Of a DNA stretch of 64,000 bases, positions 18,512 to 27,159 are shown piece after piece (within the stretch, counting starts at the first letter, position 1; each line of letters starts with the position of its first letter). The notes under the pieces are model-generated. The model had not been told where the DNA came from, made no database searches, and saw only the letters and a list, made by a program, of their open reading frames with translations. The translations under genes and the position numbers were made by a program. Source of the stretch: Acidobacteriota bacterium (lineage in GTDB: Bacteria; Acidobacteriota; Terriglobia; Terriglobales; Acidobacteriaceae); NCBI GenBank assembly GCA_023410055.1, contig JAEYQK010000016.1, positions 8,877 to 72,876 on the forward strand, given 5' to 3'.

Positions 18512-20053
18512 ATGAGGATTACGAATCCCGAAGAACCGTTTTTGAGGACTTTGGAGAGCCGCTGGGCTCCGGGAGACATGCTTGAAGCACCGGCGTTGAA
18601 TCCGGCTGACACGCCTGGGCCGATCGAGGCCTGTTACGCGCTCTCGATCAACCCGTTCTACCCGAAGGACCCAAACGCAAGCTTCGGCAAACACGTGCTC
18701 ACGCCGACGCTGGCGCTAACCAGTTTCGCCGCGACCACTCCGAAACATTGGCGCGTTGACTACTGGGATGAGAACCTGCTCGAAGGACGCCCACCTTACC
18801 GCCCAATGCCACAGGTGGTCGGAATCACGGTGCATCTGACGTTCGCTAAACGGGCCTACGAATTGGCTGACTGGTATCGCTCACGTGGATCCAAAGTGAT
18901 ACTCGGAGGGCTGCACGTGATCTCGTGCCCTGATGAGTGCGCTTCTCACGCCGACGCTCTCGCACTTGGGGATGGTGTGCAACTGTGGCCGCAGATCCTC
19001 AGCGATGTTGAGGCTGGCAAGCTACTCCCGCGCTACACGGCGCAGTTCGACAATGACTATGCCCTGGACCCCTTGCCTCGCCGCGATCTCTTGCCCAAAG
19101 GCAGCTTTCTCACCAAGCTAAGCGTGATCGCCACCCGTGGATGTCACAATCGTTGCGGCTTCTGCTACCTGTCTACCGACGGGCTGAGAATGCCGGGCCG
19201 CATGCGCGACCCCAAGGAAGTTGCCGCCGAGATCGCCCACAGCGATGAACCATACGCAGTATTCATAGACAATAATCTGGGGGCGAGAAAAGAGTATCTG
19301 CGGTCTCTGTGCTATGGGTTGCGTCCTGCCAGGAAGATATGGAGCGCTGCGATTTCCATCGACGTCACCGATGATCCGGCCCTCGTTCGCGAGATGGCTC
19401 TGGCCGGCTGCACGGGCGTGTTTATCGGCTTTGAGTCTCTGACGGACGACAATCTCGCGGATGCGCATAAGAAGACACCAAAGGCAGCCGACTATGCCCG
19501 ACGCATCCAAATGCTGCATGATCACGGCATCCAGGTGAACGGATCCTTTGTTCTCGGATTCGACCACGATCGCCGTGACGTCTTTGCGCAAACCGCCGAT
19601 TGGATCGAGTCCAACAAGCTGGAATGTGCCACGTTCCACATCCTGACGCCCTATCCGGCAACGCCTCTTTTTCGCCAGATGGAGGCACAAGGACGCCTAC
19701 TGCACAGGGACTGGTCGCTCTACGATACGTCTCATGCTGTGTTCCGACCGAGGCACATGGAACCCGGCGAGTTGGAACACGGATACGGATGGATCTACCA
19801 GCGCCTCTTTTCGCACACCTCGATTTGGCGTCGGCGTCCCGAGGACTGGCGTGCCGTTCCGGCCTATCTGGGAATGTCCTATTTGTACAAACGTTCCAAT
19901 CGCTTCTGGCACCATCTCATCAAGCGAAAGCTTGTCAGCACCGTCTGGCGGCCGCTGATGCAGATGACGCGACTGCGGCATCTACGGTATCGCGAGCAGT
20001 TGGAGCGCCGAGATTCGACTCTGGCGAATACGTTGGTATCGGCAGGGGTATAA
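18512..20053 (+). CDS. B12-binding-domain radical SAM protein
   Basis: A 513-residue protein. Residues about 60-185 look like a cobalamin-binding Rossmann fold (VVGITVHLTFAKRAYELADW, KVILGGLHV, ALGDGVQLWPQIL are its strands and turns). The radical SAM core follows, with the iron-sulfur motif ATRGCHNRCGFCYLS (CX3CX2C) near residue 210. A C-terminal region rich in Trp, His and Arg follows (WRRRPEDWRAVPAYLGMSY, HHLIKRKL). This architecture occurs in HpnJ/HpnR-like and membrane-spanning-lipid-synthase-like enzymes, which alkylate or couple unreactive carbons, so a lipid substrate is possible but not shown. The start is ATG 18512 or GTG 18506. A sigma-54 promoter lies just upstream. Confidence 0.85.
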   Translation: MRITNPEEPFLRTLESRWAPGDMLEAPALNPADTPGPIEACYALSINPFYPKDPNASFGKHVLTPTLALTSFAATTPKHWRVDYWDENLLEGRPPYRPMPQVVGITVHLTFAKRAYELADWYRSRGSKVILGGLHVISCPDECASHADALALGDGVQLWPQILSDVEAGKLLPRYTAQFDNDYALDPLPRRDLLPKGSFLTKLSVIATRGCHNRCGFCYLSTDGLRMPGRMRDPKEVAAEIAHSDEPYAVFIDNNLGARKEYLRSLCYGLRPARKIWSAAISIDVTDDPALVREMALAGCTGVFIGFESLTDDNLADAHKKTPKAADYARRIQMLHDHGIQVNGSFVLGFDHDRRDVFAQTADWIESNKLECATFHILTPYPATPLFRQMEAQGRLLHRDWSLYDTSHAVFRPRHMEPGELEHGYGWIYQRLFSHTSIWRRRPEDWRAVPAYLGMSYLYKRSNRFWHHLIKRKLVSTVWRPLMQMTRLRHLRYREQLERRDSTLANTLVSAGV

Positions 20054-20100
20054 GTCGCTAAAAGGAAACCCCATCTTCCCGCGAGGATACTGGAGTTAGG

Positions 20101-20182
20101 AGAGACTAGTCGTGAGGGCCCATGTGGCGTACGTCCGCGCCCTTAACCCAGAAGATCACGTCTTCCGCAATATTCGTAGCGT
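20101..20182 (-). pseudogene. Duplicated 3' end of phoU
   Basis: These 82 bases match the last 82 bases around the end of phoU (21266-21347) with a single mismatch (C20111 for T21276, changing the final Asn codon to Asp). They encode the last ~25 residues of PhoU plus its stop, without any upstream part of the gene. They are the left member of a direct repeat that flanks the methyltransferase gene. Confidence 0.9.
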
Positions 20183-20228
20183 AGCAGGCAGACACCAGTG
20201 CTATGCAAGAGCGACTGATTTGCCGCAC

Positions 20229-21107
20229 TCAGGCATTATGCGCCACCATGAAGATGGTCGGAGCGAATAGTGCGACCTTCCCGAACGACGCACAACGGCG
20301 GCGCACGGCGATCGGTGCGTGGCCAATGAGCATTTCCATAACGACTTGATGCTTCATGTAAAGCACAGATGCGCGCGCCGAAAACAGGCGGTTAAGGGGC
20401 GAGGGAAGTCGCAGCACGGATTCCAATCGCTTGAAGCCGGCTTTCTTGCACCTGCTCGCTAGTTCCATGTAGGTATGCTCTTTCAGGTGCATACCCTCGG
20501 GGTTGCGACAGCCAAATAATGCCGAAACGTCGCTTGGCCCCACGTAAGTGTGCGGAGTAGCGAAAATGTATCGGCCTTTCGGGCGAAGAATCTTTCTTGC
20601 GGTGATGAAGTGAACATCGAGATCGTCAGGATGGAGATGCTCAATTACTTGGTTAGAAATCACAACATCGTAGCATCCGGATGACTGACCAACTTCAAGA
20701 TGAATGCCGTCAGAGGATATCCATCTTACACCGGTGCTCGACGAGCGCGCTCCGCGCTGAGACGTAATCTCCGTGGCTGTACATTGGTGACCGAGTGCGG
20801 CGAGGGAATCGATGAGCTCGCCCTTGCCAGAGCCTACCTCAAAGATATTCTGCTTCGGGGCGCCGATTATTGAATGCCACGAACGAAATTCAGAAGCAGG
20901 ACGAGGTGGAGCTTCGTTGAGCCAAGGAAAACGCGTATACAACGTGGTGTAGCACTGTTCAAACACAGCGGCCCGAGACTCCGGGGAACTGTTTAGCAGC
21001 GCTTGACGCATTTGCCGTTCGCAGTTCCAGTGACTCAGCATCTCTTGCTCGGTGATTGTTCGAGGAATCCTGTAATGAGTGCGGTATTGTTCAAGGCTCG
21101 GAATCAT
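20229..21107 (-). CDS. Class I SAM-dependent methyltransferase
   Basis: About 292 residues. The SAM-binding motif I is IFEVGSGKGELIDSL, followed by a conserved post-I acidic/aromatic region, VVISNQVIEHLHPDD (motif II/III) and LRPKGRYIFATPH. This is a Methyltransf_11/23-type fold, often acting on small molecules, lipids or sugars; the substrate is unknown. I prefer the ATG at 21107; the frame extends to 21173. The gene lies between two copies of the phoU 3' end, which points to insertion at that site. Codon use is a little less GC-rich than in the flanking pst genes. Confidence 0.8.
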   Translation of the reverse strand: MIPSLEQYRTHYRIPRTITEQEMLSHWNCERQMRQALLNSSPESRAAVFEQCYTTLYTRFPWLNEAPPRPASEFRSWHSIIGAPKQNIFEVGSGKGELIDSLAALGHQCTATEITSQRGARSSSTGVRWISSDGIHLEVGQSSGCYDVVISNQVIEHLHPDDLDVHFITARKILRPKGRYIFATPHTYVGPSDVSALFGCRNPEGMHLKEHTYMELASRCKKAGFKRLESVLRLPSPLNRLFSARASVLYMKHQVVMEMLIGHAPIAVRRRCASFGKVALFAPTIFMVAHNA

Positions 21108-21270
21108 AGTGCATTCTCGTGGGAGGGGCAGGGAAAGCCGTAGCGCGCAGATCAGCTCAGGCAGCAAGCTCATCGCGCTGAGAACGATACCACAACTCAG
21201 CTTTACGCATACATTCGTCAGCGAAAAAGCGGCAGTAGCAGCCGAGGTGCCGTGCCAGAATGGGAAGAGA

Positions 21271-21933
21271 CTAGTTGTGAGGGCCCATGTGGCGTACGTC
21301 CGCGCCCTTAACCCAGAAGATCACGTCTTCCGCAATATTCGTAGCGTGGTCGCCAACGCGCTCCAGGTTGCGCGAGATGATCAGGATATCCATTGCCTGA
21401 CGAGCTTTATCCGGCTCCATTGCGATTTTCTGCAAGGCCACGCCGAAGTTCTCGTGGTTGATAGCGTCTAGCTGATCGTCTTTCTCAAGAACGGTTTCGG
21501 CCAACTCGGAGTCCTCACGAATGAACGACTCCAGGGCTGTGCGCACCATCCCAGATGCTGCCTCGGCCATTCGCGGAATGTCGATAGCAACATCGATCGG
21601 AGCCAACGAATTCAGATCCAGAACGCGCTCGGCGATGTTGACTGCTTGATCGCCCACGCGTTCCAGATCGGCGTTGATCTTCGTGCAAGCGATGATGAAA
21701 CGCAGATCCACCGCCATCGGTTGTTGCATCGCGAGCAGATCGAGAGCGAATTCGTCGATTTCGCGCTCCATCTCGTTCACGGCAGCCTCGCCGTTGAGCA
21801 CCGATTGCGCCAGTTTGCCGTCTTGCAGCCGGTAGGCTTCGCAGGCGCGTTCAATGGCCTGTTCGACCATGCCGCCCATGCGGAGCAGCTTGTGCTTGAG
21901 TTCGTCGAGACCCTGCATGAAACGTGTGCGCAT
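21271..21933 (-). CDS. phoU: Phosphate-signalling regulator PhoU
   Basis: A 220-residue all-helical protein with two PhoU repeats: the E-x6-D/RVGDQAVNIAE motif (near residue 90) and its second copy NLERVGDHATNIAED (near 195), which bind metal clusters. It links the Pst transporter to the PhoR kinase and restrains uptake. Its start overlaps the pstB stop by one base, so the genes are co-translated. The last 25 codons are duplicated at 20101-20182. Confidence 0.95.
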   Translation of the reverse strand: MRTRFMQGLDELKHKLLRMGGMVEQAIERACEAYRLQDGKLAQSVLNGEAAVNEMEREIDEFALDLLAMQQPMAVDLRFIIACTKINADLERVGDQAVNIAERVLDLNSLAPIDVAIDIPRMAEAASGMVRTALESFIREDSELAETVLEKDDQLDAINHENFGVALQKIAMEPDKARQAMDILIISRNLERVGDHATNIAEDVIFWVKGADVRHMGPHN

Positions 21934-22691
21934 CAGCCGAACCTGCCCGTAATGTAGTCTTCCGTCCGCTTGTCAGTGGGCGTCGTGAATATCTTGCGAG
22001 TGTCGCCTGCTTCGATCAGGTTGCCCATCAGGAAGAAGGCCGTGTCGTCGGCCACACGCGCAGCCTGCTGCATGTTATGCGTCACGATCACGACCGTGTA
22101 CTGCTCCTTCAGCTGGAAAATGAGTTCTTCGATCTTGCTGGTAGATATCGGATCGAGTGCCGAAGCCGGCTCGTCCATCAGCAGGACTTCAGGTTCAACC
22201 GCCAGCGCACGCGCAATGCAAAGGCGCTGTTGCTGACCACCCGATAAACTCGCACCCGACTTCTTTTTCAGTACGTCTTTCACTTCGTCCCACAGCGCTG
22301 ACGACTTCAACGATCGCTCGACCACGTCATCCGTGACACGGCGGTCGCTGAAACCGTTGAGCTTTAGTCCGGCAGCAACGTTGTCGTAAATCGACATGGT
22401 CGGAAATGGATTGGGCTTCTGAAAGACCATGCCTACGCGACGCCTAACGTCGACGGCCGATGTGCCGTTGTAGATGTTCCATTCGCCCACACGGATATCC
22501 CCGCTGACACCCGCGCCGGGGATCGTCTCGTGCATGCGGTTCAGACACCGAATAAACGTCGACTTCCCGCATCCGGACGGACCGATGATCGCCGTCGCAC
22601 GACCCGCAGCCATGTCCATGGAGATATCATGTAGAACTTCTGACTTGCCGAACCACGCCCGCAGGTTGCGAACGTTGATGCCAACGCTCAT
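21933..22691 (-). CDS. pstB: Phosphate ABC transporter ATP-binding protein
   Basis: A 252-residue ABC ATPase powering high-affinity phosphate uptake. Walker A is [10 protein letters not shown], the signature is LSGGQQQR, Walker B is [13 protein letters not shown], and the H-loop is VTHNM. The PstB hallmark [14 protein letters not shown] and [10 protein letters not shown] are present. It sits between pstA (4-bp gap) and phoU (1-bp overlap) and is normal in length. Confidence 0.97.
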   Translation of the reverse strand: MSVGINVRNLRAWFGKSEVLHDISMDMAAGRATAIIGPSGCGKSTFIRCLNRMHETIPGAGVSGDIRVGEWNIYNGTSAVDVRRRVGMVFQKPNPFPTMSIYDNVAAGLKLNGFSDRRVTDDVVERSLKSSALWDEVKDVLKKKSGASLSGGQQQRLCIARALAVEPEVLLMDEPASALDPISTSKIEELIFQLKEQYTVVIVTHNMQQAARVADDTAFFLMGNLIEAGDTRKIFTTPTDKRTEDYITGRFG

Positions 22692-22695
22692 TGGC

Positions 22696-23541
22696 TTATG
22701 TCGCCCCTTTCAACACGCCACGATTCGTAACAAAACGCACAATACTGACCGCCGCCACGATGAGCGCGACCAGCACCAACGCTCCGGCCCACGCCTGCCG
22801 GTGCCACTCTTCGAATGGTGAGATCGCGTAAACGTAAATTTGTAACGGAAGCGCCGCCATCGGCTGGTTGGGATTCGTGTTCCAGAACTGATTGCCGAAA
22901 GCCGTGAACAGCAGCGGCGCGGTCTCGCCCGCAATGCGAGCGAAGGCCAGCATGATTCCGGTGATGACTCCTGCCGACGCAGTGCGCAGCGTGATCGACA
23001 GCGTGCTGCGCCACTGCGGGATACCGAGTCCGAGGGCAGCTTCGCGGACGGACTTCGGCACCATCAGCAGGATCTCTTCGGTGGTGCGCGTAATGGTCGG
23101 CACCATCATGATGCCTAGCGCAACTCCTCCGGCCAGCGCCGAGAAGTGTTTCTGCGTGACTACGACGAGCGCGTAGGCCGCAATGCCGATAACGATCGAA
23201 GGCACGCCGTTCAGGACATCCGCTGTGAAGCGAATCGTGTTGGCCAGCTTGCCGCGGCCGTACTCGGCGAGGTAGATTCCAGCTCCGATCCCGAGCGGCA
23301 CGCCGATAATGCTGCCGATCCCCAGAATGATTGCCGAGCCGACGATGGCATTTCCCATGCCGCCGCCGGGTTCACCCACGGGCTTCGGCGTCTGCGTGAA
23401 GAAGGCCCAGTTCAGCGAACCGATGCCCTTCATCACTAAGTAAGCAAAGATCGCCAGCAACGGGACAATTACCAGAACGGCGGTTCCGCCGGCGATAACC
23501 GTCGCCGCGTGGTCTTTGATCTTCCGCCACTTGCTACGCAT
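22696..23541 (-). CDS. pstA: Phosphate ABC transporter permease PstA
   Basis: A 281-residue membrane permease with six predicted hydrophobic segments. The EAA loop that contacts PstB appears as [18 protein letters not shown] (residues ~175-195), and there is a typical PstA phrase [16 protein letters not shown]. The start overlaps the end of pstC by 8 bases. With PstC it forms the phosphate channel. Confidence 0.95.
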   Translation of the reverse strand: MRSKWRKIKDHAATVIAGGTAVLVIVPLLAIFAYLVMKGIGSLNWAFFTQTPKPVGEPGGGMGNAIVGSAIILGIGSIIGVPLGIGAGIYLAEYGRGKLANTIRFTADVLNGVPSIVIGIAAYALVVVTQKHFSALAGGVALGIMMVPTITRTTEEILLMVPKSVREAALGLGIPQWRSTLSITLRTASAGVITGIMLAFARIAGETAPLLFTAFGNQFWNTNPNQPMAALPLQIYVYAISPFEEWHRQAWAGALVLVALIVAAVSIVRFVTNRGVLKGAT

Positions 23542-24619
23542 GGGCCCTCGCAGGAGTTCCGCGCGTCACCGACCAGATCAGTAATCGGGCAAGCGCATTC
23601 ACAACGAGCGTTACGATGAGCAGTGCCAGTCCAATCTCGACAAGCGAGCTGAGATAGAGATCGCCGGTGGCTTCGCTGAACTCGTTGGCGATGACGCTGG
23701 CCATCGTGTACCCGGGAGCGAACAGCGACTTCGCGATCTCGGGACGATTGCCGATCACCATCGTTACAGCCATTGTTTCGCCGAGGGCACGTCCGAGTCC
23801 GAGAATGATCGCGCCAAACATTCCCGCCCGCGCGTTGCGCAGCACAGCGATCCGGATCATCTCCCAGCGAGTTGCGCCCAACGCGAGTGCGGCTTCGCGC
23901 TGGTTCTGCGGAACGGCGACGAGCACCTCGCGCGTGATGGAGGAGACGATCGGCACAATCATGATCGCCAGAATGATGCCGGCAGCCAGCATTCCGAATC
24001 CGTACGCTGGTCCCGTGAACAGCCCGGTCCAGCCGAGCGTCTTCTCTAGAAACGGCTCAACATACTCGCGAAGCAGTGGGGCCAGAACGAAAATCGCCCA
24101 AAGTCCATAAATAACGCTCGGGATGGCCGCGAGCAGTTCGACCATGTACGAAATGGGCGCACGGAGGAAGCGAGGGCACATCTCGGTGGTGAACACAGCG
24201 ACCCCGACCGAAAGCGGAACTGCGATTACCAACGCAAGTACCGAAGAAACAATCGTGCCAAAGATGAACGGCAGCGCGCCGAAGTCGCCCATCACCGGGT
24301 CCCAGGCTTCGCTTCTGAAAAACTTCAGTCCGAACTGGGCGATAGACAGATGAGAGCTGCGAAACAACTCGAATAGGATGAATCCGAGGGCAGCGACCAC
24401 GGAGAGGCCGCAAAGTAGCACAACCCCCCGAAATACAAGGTCGGGAGCTCTGCCGACCTTAGCGCTTATGAGGGACTCGCGATTTCGAGAAACCGGGCGA
24501 GACGTTCCTCTCGCGTCCGGACGTTTCGAAGCGGAAGGAATCAGCGATGGCAGCCTGAGACTTTGTCCGGCTGGGCCGTGTGAAACCTTTTCTGGGGAAG
24601 CCATCGAGTTGCTTGCCAC
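23534..24619 (-). CDS. pstC: Phosphate ABC transporter permease PstC
   Basis: A 361-residue permease, the first gene of the pstCAB-phoU operon. The N-terminal ~65 residues are cytoplasmic, basic and Ser/Pro-rich, longer than usual; an internal start at 24604 (MASPEK) is possible. Six membrane segments follow, with the EAA motif REAALALGATRWEMIRIA and the PstC phrase IPSVIYGLWAIFVLAP. The substrate-binding PstS gene is not in the window, so it must be elsewhere. Confidence 0.94.
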   Translation of the reverse strand: MASNSMASPEKVSHGPAGQSLRLPSLIPSASKRPDARGTSRPVSRNRESLISAKVGRAPDLVFRGVVLLCGLSVVAALGFILFELFRSSHLSIAQFGLKFFRSEAWDPVMGDFGALPFIFGTIVSSVLALVIAVPLSVGVAVFTTEMCPRFLRAPISYMVELLAAIPSVIYGLWAIFVLAPLLREYVEPFLEKTLGWTGLFTGPAYGFGMLAAGIILAIMIVPIVSSITREVLVAVPQNQREAALALGATRWEMIRIAVLRNARAGMFGAIILGLGRALGETMAVTMVIGNRPEIAKSLFAPGYTMASVIANEFSEATGDLYLSSLVEIGLALLIVTLVVNALARLLIWSVTRGTPARAHA

Positions 24620-24639
24620 GATTTCACGGTACCAATGTC

Positions 24640-24657
24640 GTGTTACAGGAGTGTTAA
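24640..24657. promoter_or_regulatory. Pho-box-like direct repeat upstream of pstC
   Basis: GTGTTAC-AGGA-GTGTTAA: two 7-bp direct repeats with an 11-bp period, the layout of PhoB boxes. On the pst coding strand each half reads TTAACAC/GTAACAC, close to the TTAACA of Bacillus PhoP. It lies 21 bases before the pstC start and in the gap shared with sppA. Confidence 0.55.
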
Positions 24658-24748
24658 ATCGAGAGGCTTTCTTTGAAGTTCATGTTCCATGCGAATAGCA
24701 AGACACTGCTTCGTAAGCAGCCGTCCAACATGCTAAACTCGCCATCTT

Positions 24749-25795
24749 ATGGACATCTATAACCTTGATAACCAACCAGATGTTCCGCAGCGCGAACAGG
24801 CTCCTCAGTCGGCGCCGCAGGTTCCGCCGAGTGCGCCGGCAGCTCAACCGCAGTACGCTTCGGCTTATCCTCCTTCAACGCCTCCAAGACCGCCGAAGAA
24901 GTCACGCTTCTGGCTCTGGGTCCTAGTGGGTGGAGGCGCGTTCTTCCTGTTTGTGCTGGCCATCTTCACGCTGGTTTACATCAGTCTGCGCACCGACCGA
25001 CAGAGTGGCCTCGGCGGCTTCGGCGACAAGATTGGCGTCGTCGACCTCGACGGCGTGATTCTGGAACCGGAGACAACCGTAAAGGAGCTCAAGAAATTTG
25101 GTGACGATGATTCCATCAAAGCCATCATTGTCCACGTGAACAGTCCGGGTGGCGGTGCTGCGGCTTCGGAAGAGATCTACCGCGAGATGCGTCGCGTCAG
25201 GGACGAGAAAAAGAAGAAGATCGTTGTCTCGATCGAGACCGTGGGTGCCAGCGGCGCGTACTACGTTGCCGCCGGCGCGAACAAGATTTATGCGAACGAA
25301 GCCAGCATTGTGGGCTCCATCGGCGTGATCGCCGAGTGGTACAACTACGCCGAACTGCTCAAGTGGGCCAAGCTGAAGAATGAAGTGATCAAGACCGGTG
25401 AGTTCAAGGACACCGGTAATCCCGCCCGAGAGATGACTCCCGCCGAGCGTGAGTACATGCAGGCACTCGTCAACAACTTGAAAGAGCAATTCGTGGGCAA
25501 CGTCGCCGACGGCCGCAGCATGAAACGCGAGGACGTCGAAGCAGTCGCCAACGGCAAGGTTTGGAGCGGACAACAGGCGAAAGAGATGAAGCTGATCGAC
25601 GAGATCGGCGACTTCCGGAAGTGCGTCAAGGACACGGCGAAAGAAGTCGGCATCAGCGGCGAACCCACACTGGTGAAAGCCGAAAAGGAAAAGCGCACTG
25701 TGCTAGACCTCCTCTTCGGCGACGCCAGCGACATCATCCCCAGCAAGGCCAAGATGATGGAGAACAACGTAGGTTTCTACTATCTGTGGAAGTGA
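24749..25795 (+). CDS. sppA: Signal peptide peptidase SppA
   Basis: A 348-residue membrane-anchored serine protease that degrades signal peptides in the envelope. Residues 1-50 are a Pro/Gln-rich cytoplasmic tail, residues 52-76 a single membrane helix (FWLWVLVGGGAFFLFVLAIF). The S49 catalytic domain has the nucleophile Ser in VGASGAYYVAA (near 170) and the general-base Lys in VIKTGEFKDTGNPAR (near 215), plus VNSPGGGAAASEEIYRE. This is the short single-domain SppA of bacteria such as Bacillus. The ATG has no strong ribosome site. A strong terminator follows. Confidence 0.94.
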   Translation: MDIYNLDNQPDVPQREQAPQSAPQVPPSAPAAQPQYASAYPPSTPPRPPKKSRFWLWVLVGGGAFFLFVLAIFTLVYISLRTDRQSGLGGFGDKIGVVDLDGVILEPETTVKELKKFGDDDSIKAIIVHVNSPGGGAAASEEIYREMRRVRDEKKKKIVVSIETVGASGAYYVAAGANKIYANEASIVGSIGVIAEWYNYAELLKWAKLKNEVIKTGEFKDTGNPAREMTPAEREYMQALVNNLKEQFVGNVADGRSMKREDVEAVANGKVWSGQQAKEMKLIDEIGDFRKCVKDTAKEVGISGEPTLVKAEKEKRTVLDLLFGDASDIIPSKAKMMENNVGFYYLWK

Positions 25796-25800
25796 GATTT

Positions 25801-25823
25801 GTAGCGCCGGCGACCTCGTCGGC
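25801..25823. repeat. REP-like palindrome with GTAGCGC head
   Basis: GTAGCGCCGGCGACCTCGTC then GGC: the GTAGCG head of the dispersed family followed by a short stem (CCGGCGA-CC-TCGTCGG). Confidence 0.55.
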
Positions 25824-25828
25824 TATCA

Positions 25829-25854
25829 ACGCGGGCGACTCGCCCGCGTTTTTA
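25829..25854 (+). terminator. Intrinsic terminator of sppA
   Basis: Perfect 10-bp arms ACGCGGGCGA/TCGCCCGCGT around a single base, followed by TTTTTATT. Classic Rho-independent form. Confidence 0.85.
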
Positions 25855-25972
25855 TTGCGCGGCGGCTCAGGAACATCGGTTCTTTAACCATGACGACGAG
25901 CAATTCTCTCCAATGACGATCCGGAACCTTGTGGAGGCAGTCAGAACAGGGAAACTACATGCACCGGGAAAA

Positions 25973-26584
25973 TCACCGCAAGTGCTCCCAGACGATCCTG
26001 CACCCAATAGCGATCAGCACCAGGCCACCAAGGATTTCCACTCGCCGCCCCCACTGCTCTCCAATCTTGCGACCAAGAGCCATTCCGACAAGCGTTAGCA
26101 AACTCGCGGTCACGCCGATCACAAAGGCCGCCATCGCGATGCGCGTTCCCATTACGCCCAGAGAAAGCCCGACAGCCAGTGCATCGATGCTGGTCGCGAC
26201 CGATACCATGACCAAATCCCAACCTGTCGTTAGGTCCGTCACCGCGCACTCTTCTTTATCCTTGTGTAGGGCCTCCCAGATCACACGACCGCCAACGAAG
26301 CCGAGAACCCCGAAAGCAATCCAATGATCGGCGCGACTAAGGTAGCGTTGGACGGCGTGTCCCATCGCCCATCCACCGGCGACCATCATCGCCTGGAACA
26401 AGCCAAAGTGAAATCCGAGCCGAAACAGATGCCTTTTCGTGATGACTTTCAGAGTGAGGCCCGTAACCACGGCGACCGCGAACGCATCCACGGCGAGCGC
26501 GACAGCAAGGGTTAAGAGACTGATCCAGCCCAAATCGACGGCTCCAAAAGGGAAGATACATCCAGTGTACCGCGTTTCAGTCAC
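25973..26584 (-). CDS. mntP: Manganese efflux pump MntP
   Basis: A 203-residue membrane protein of the MntP (DUF204) family with six hydrophobic helices in two halves. The paired Asp motifs are AVALAVDAFAVAV (first half) and VATSIDALAVGLSLG (second half), which line the Mn2+ path. The family usually has ~187 residues; here a 15-residue leader precedes the first helix, so the true start may be slightly downstream. Exports excess Mn2+. No yybP-ykoY-type riboswitch is visible upstream. Confidence 0.9.
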   Translation of the reverse strand: MTETRYTGCIFPFGAVDLGWISLLTLAVALAVDAFAVAVVTGLTLKVITKRHLFRLGFHFGLFQAMMVAGGWAMGHAVQRYLSRADHWIAFGVLGFVGGRVIWEALHKDKEECAVTDLTTGWDLVMVSVATSIDALAVGLSLGVMGTRIAMAAFVIGVTASLLTLVGMALGRKIGEQWGRRVEILGGLVLIAIGCRIVWEHLR

Positions 26585-26735
26585 CGGATGGCCCGATCAC
26601 CCGTTCGCCCGATTTTTCTTCCCTCTTGCCAAAACCCCTTCAAATCTGAGAACTTAGGCGAGTCTAGATATATATGTTCCCCCCGGATCGCGCCGCGCCG
26701 GGGACTTTAAAGCAAAGGATCGGAGTGATCGAGAA

Positions 26736-27056
26736 ATGACTAAAGCTGATCTGATCGATGAAGTCTCCCGGATCGCAGAGCTGACCCGCAAGGATAGCGA
26801 GGTCATCGTGGAGTGCATTTTCGACAGCGTGGTGAACTCGCTGCGCGCGGGCGACAAGATCGAGATCCGCGGTTTCGGCAGCTTCCGTACCCGCCAGCGC
26901 AAACCGCGCGTCGGGCGCAATCCCAAGACCGGTGACCGCGTCGAAGTTCCCGCGAAGAAGATCCCCTTCTTCAAGCCCAGCAAGGAATTGAAGGACCTCG
27001 TGAACGGAACTGAGGCTGCGGCGGCAGAAGTCCCGCCGGCGCCGCCAGCGCAGTAG
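26736..27056 (+). CDS. HU/IHF-family DNA-binding protein
   Basis: A 106-residue nucleoid protein that bends DNA. MTKADLIDEVS is the usual start, IEIRGFGSF marks the core, and RKPRVGRNPKTG is the beta-arm with the conserved Pro that intercalates in DNA. About 15 extra C-terminal residues (Ala/Pro-rich) follow the normal fold. Closer to the IHF/HU hybrid type seen in acidobacteria than to E. coli HupB. A GGAGTGATC ribosome site lies upstream, with an A/T-rich TATATAT stretch near 26669 as a likely -10 region. Confidence 0.93.
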   Translation: MTKADLIDEVSRIAELTRKDSEVIVECIFDSVVNSLRAGDKIEIRGFGSFRTRQRKPRVGRNPKTGDRVEVPAKKIPFFKPSKELKDLVNGTEAAAAEVPPAPPAQ

Positions 27057-27159
27057 GAATTCAGAAAGAGATCGGCCACGGATCACACGGATTTGCACGA
27101 GTTTCTATTCCGTGAACATCCGCGCGTTGTCCGTGGCCTTTGGTTTCAAGATCGCCCGA

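Larger units (their letters stand above)
20101..21347. mobile_element. Putative inserted segment bounded by 82-bp direct repeats of the phoU 3' end
   Basis: Direct repeats at 20101-20182 and 21266-21347 (81 of 82 bases identical) enclose about 1.08 kb carrying only the methyltransferase gene. The right copy is the real end of phoU and the left copy is a remnant. No integrase or transposase is present, so either recombination between donor and recipient phoU ends or a non-autonomous element could have produced it. Confidence 0.6.
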
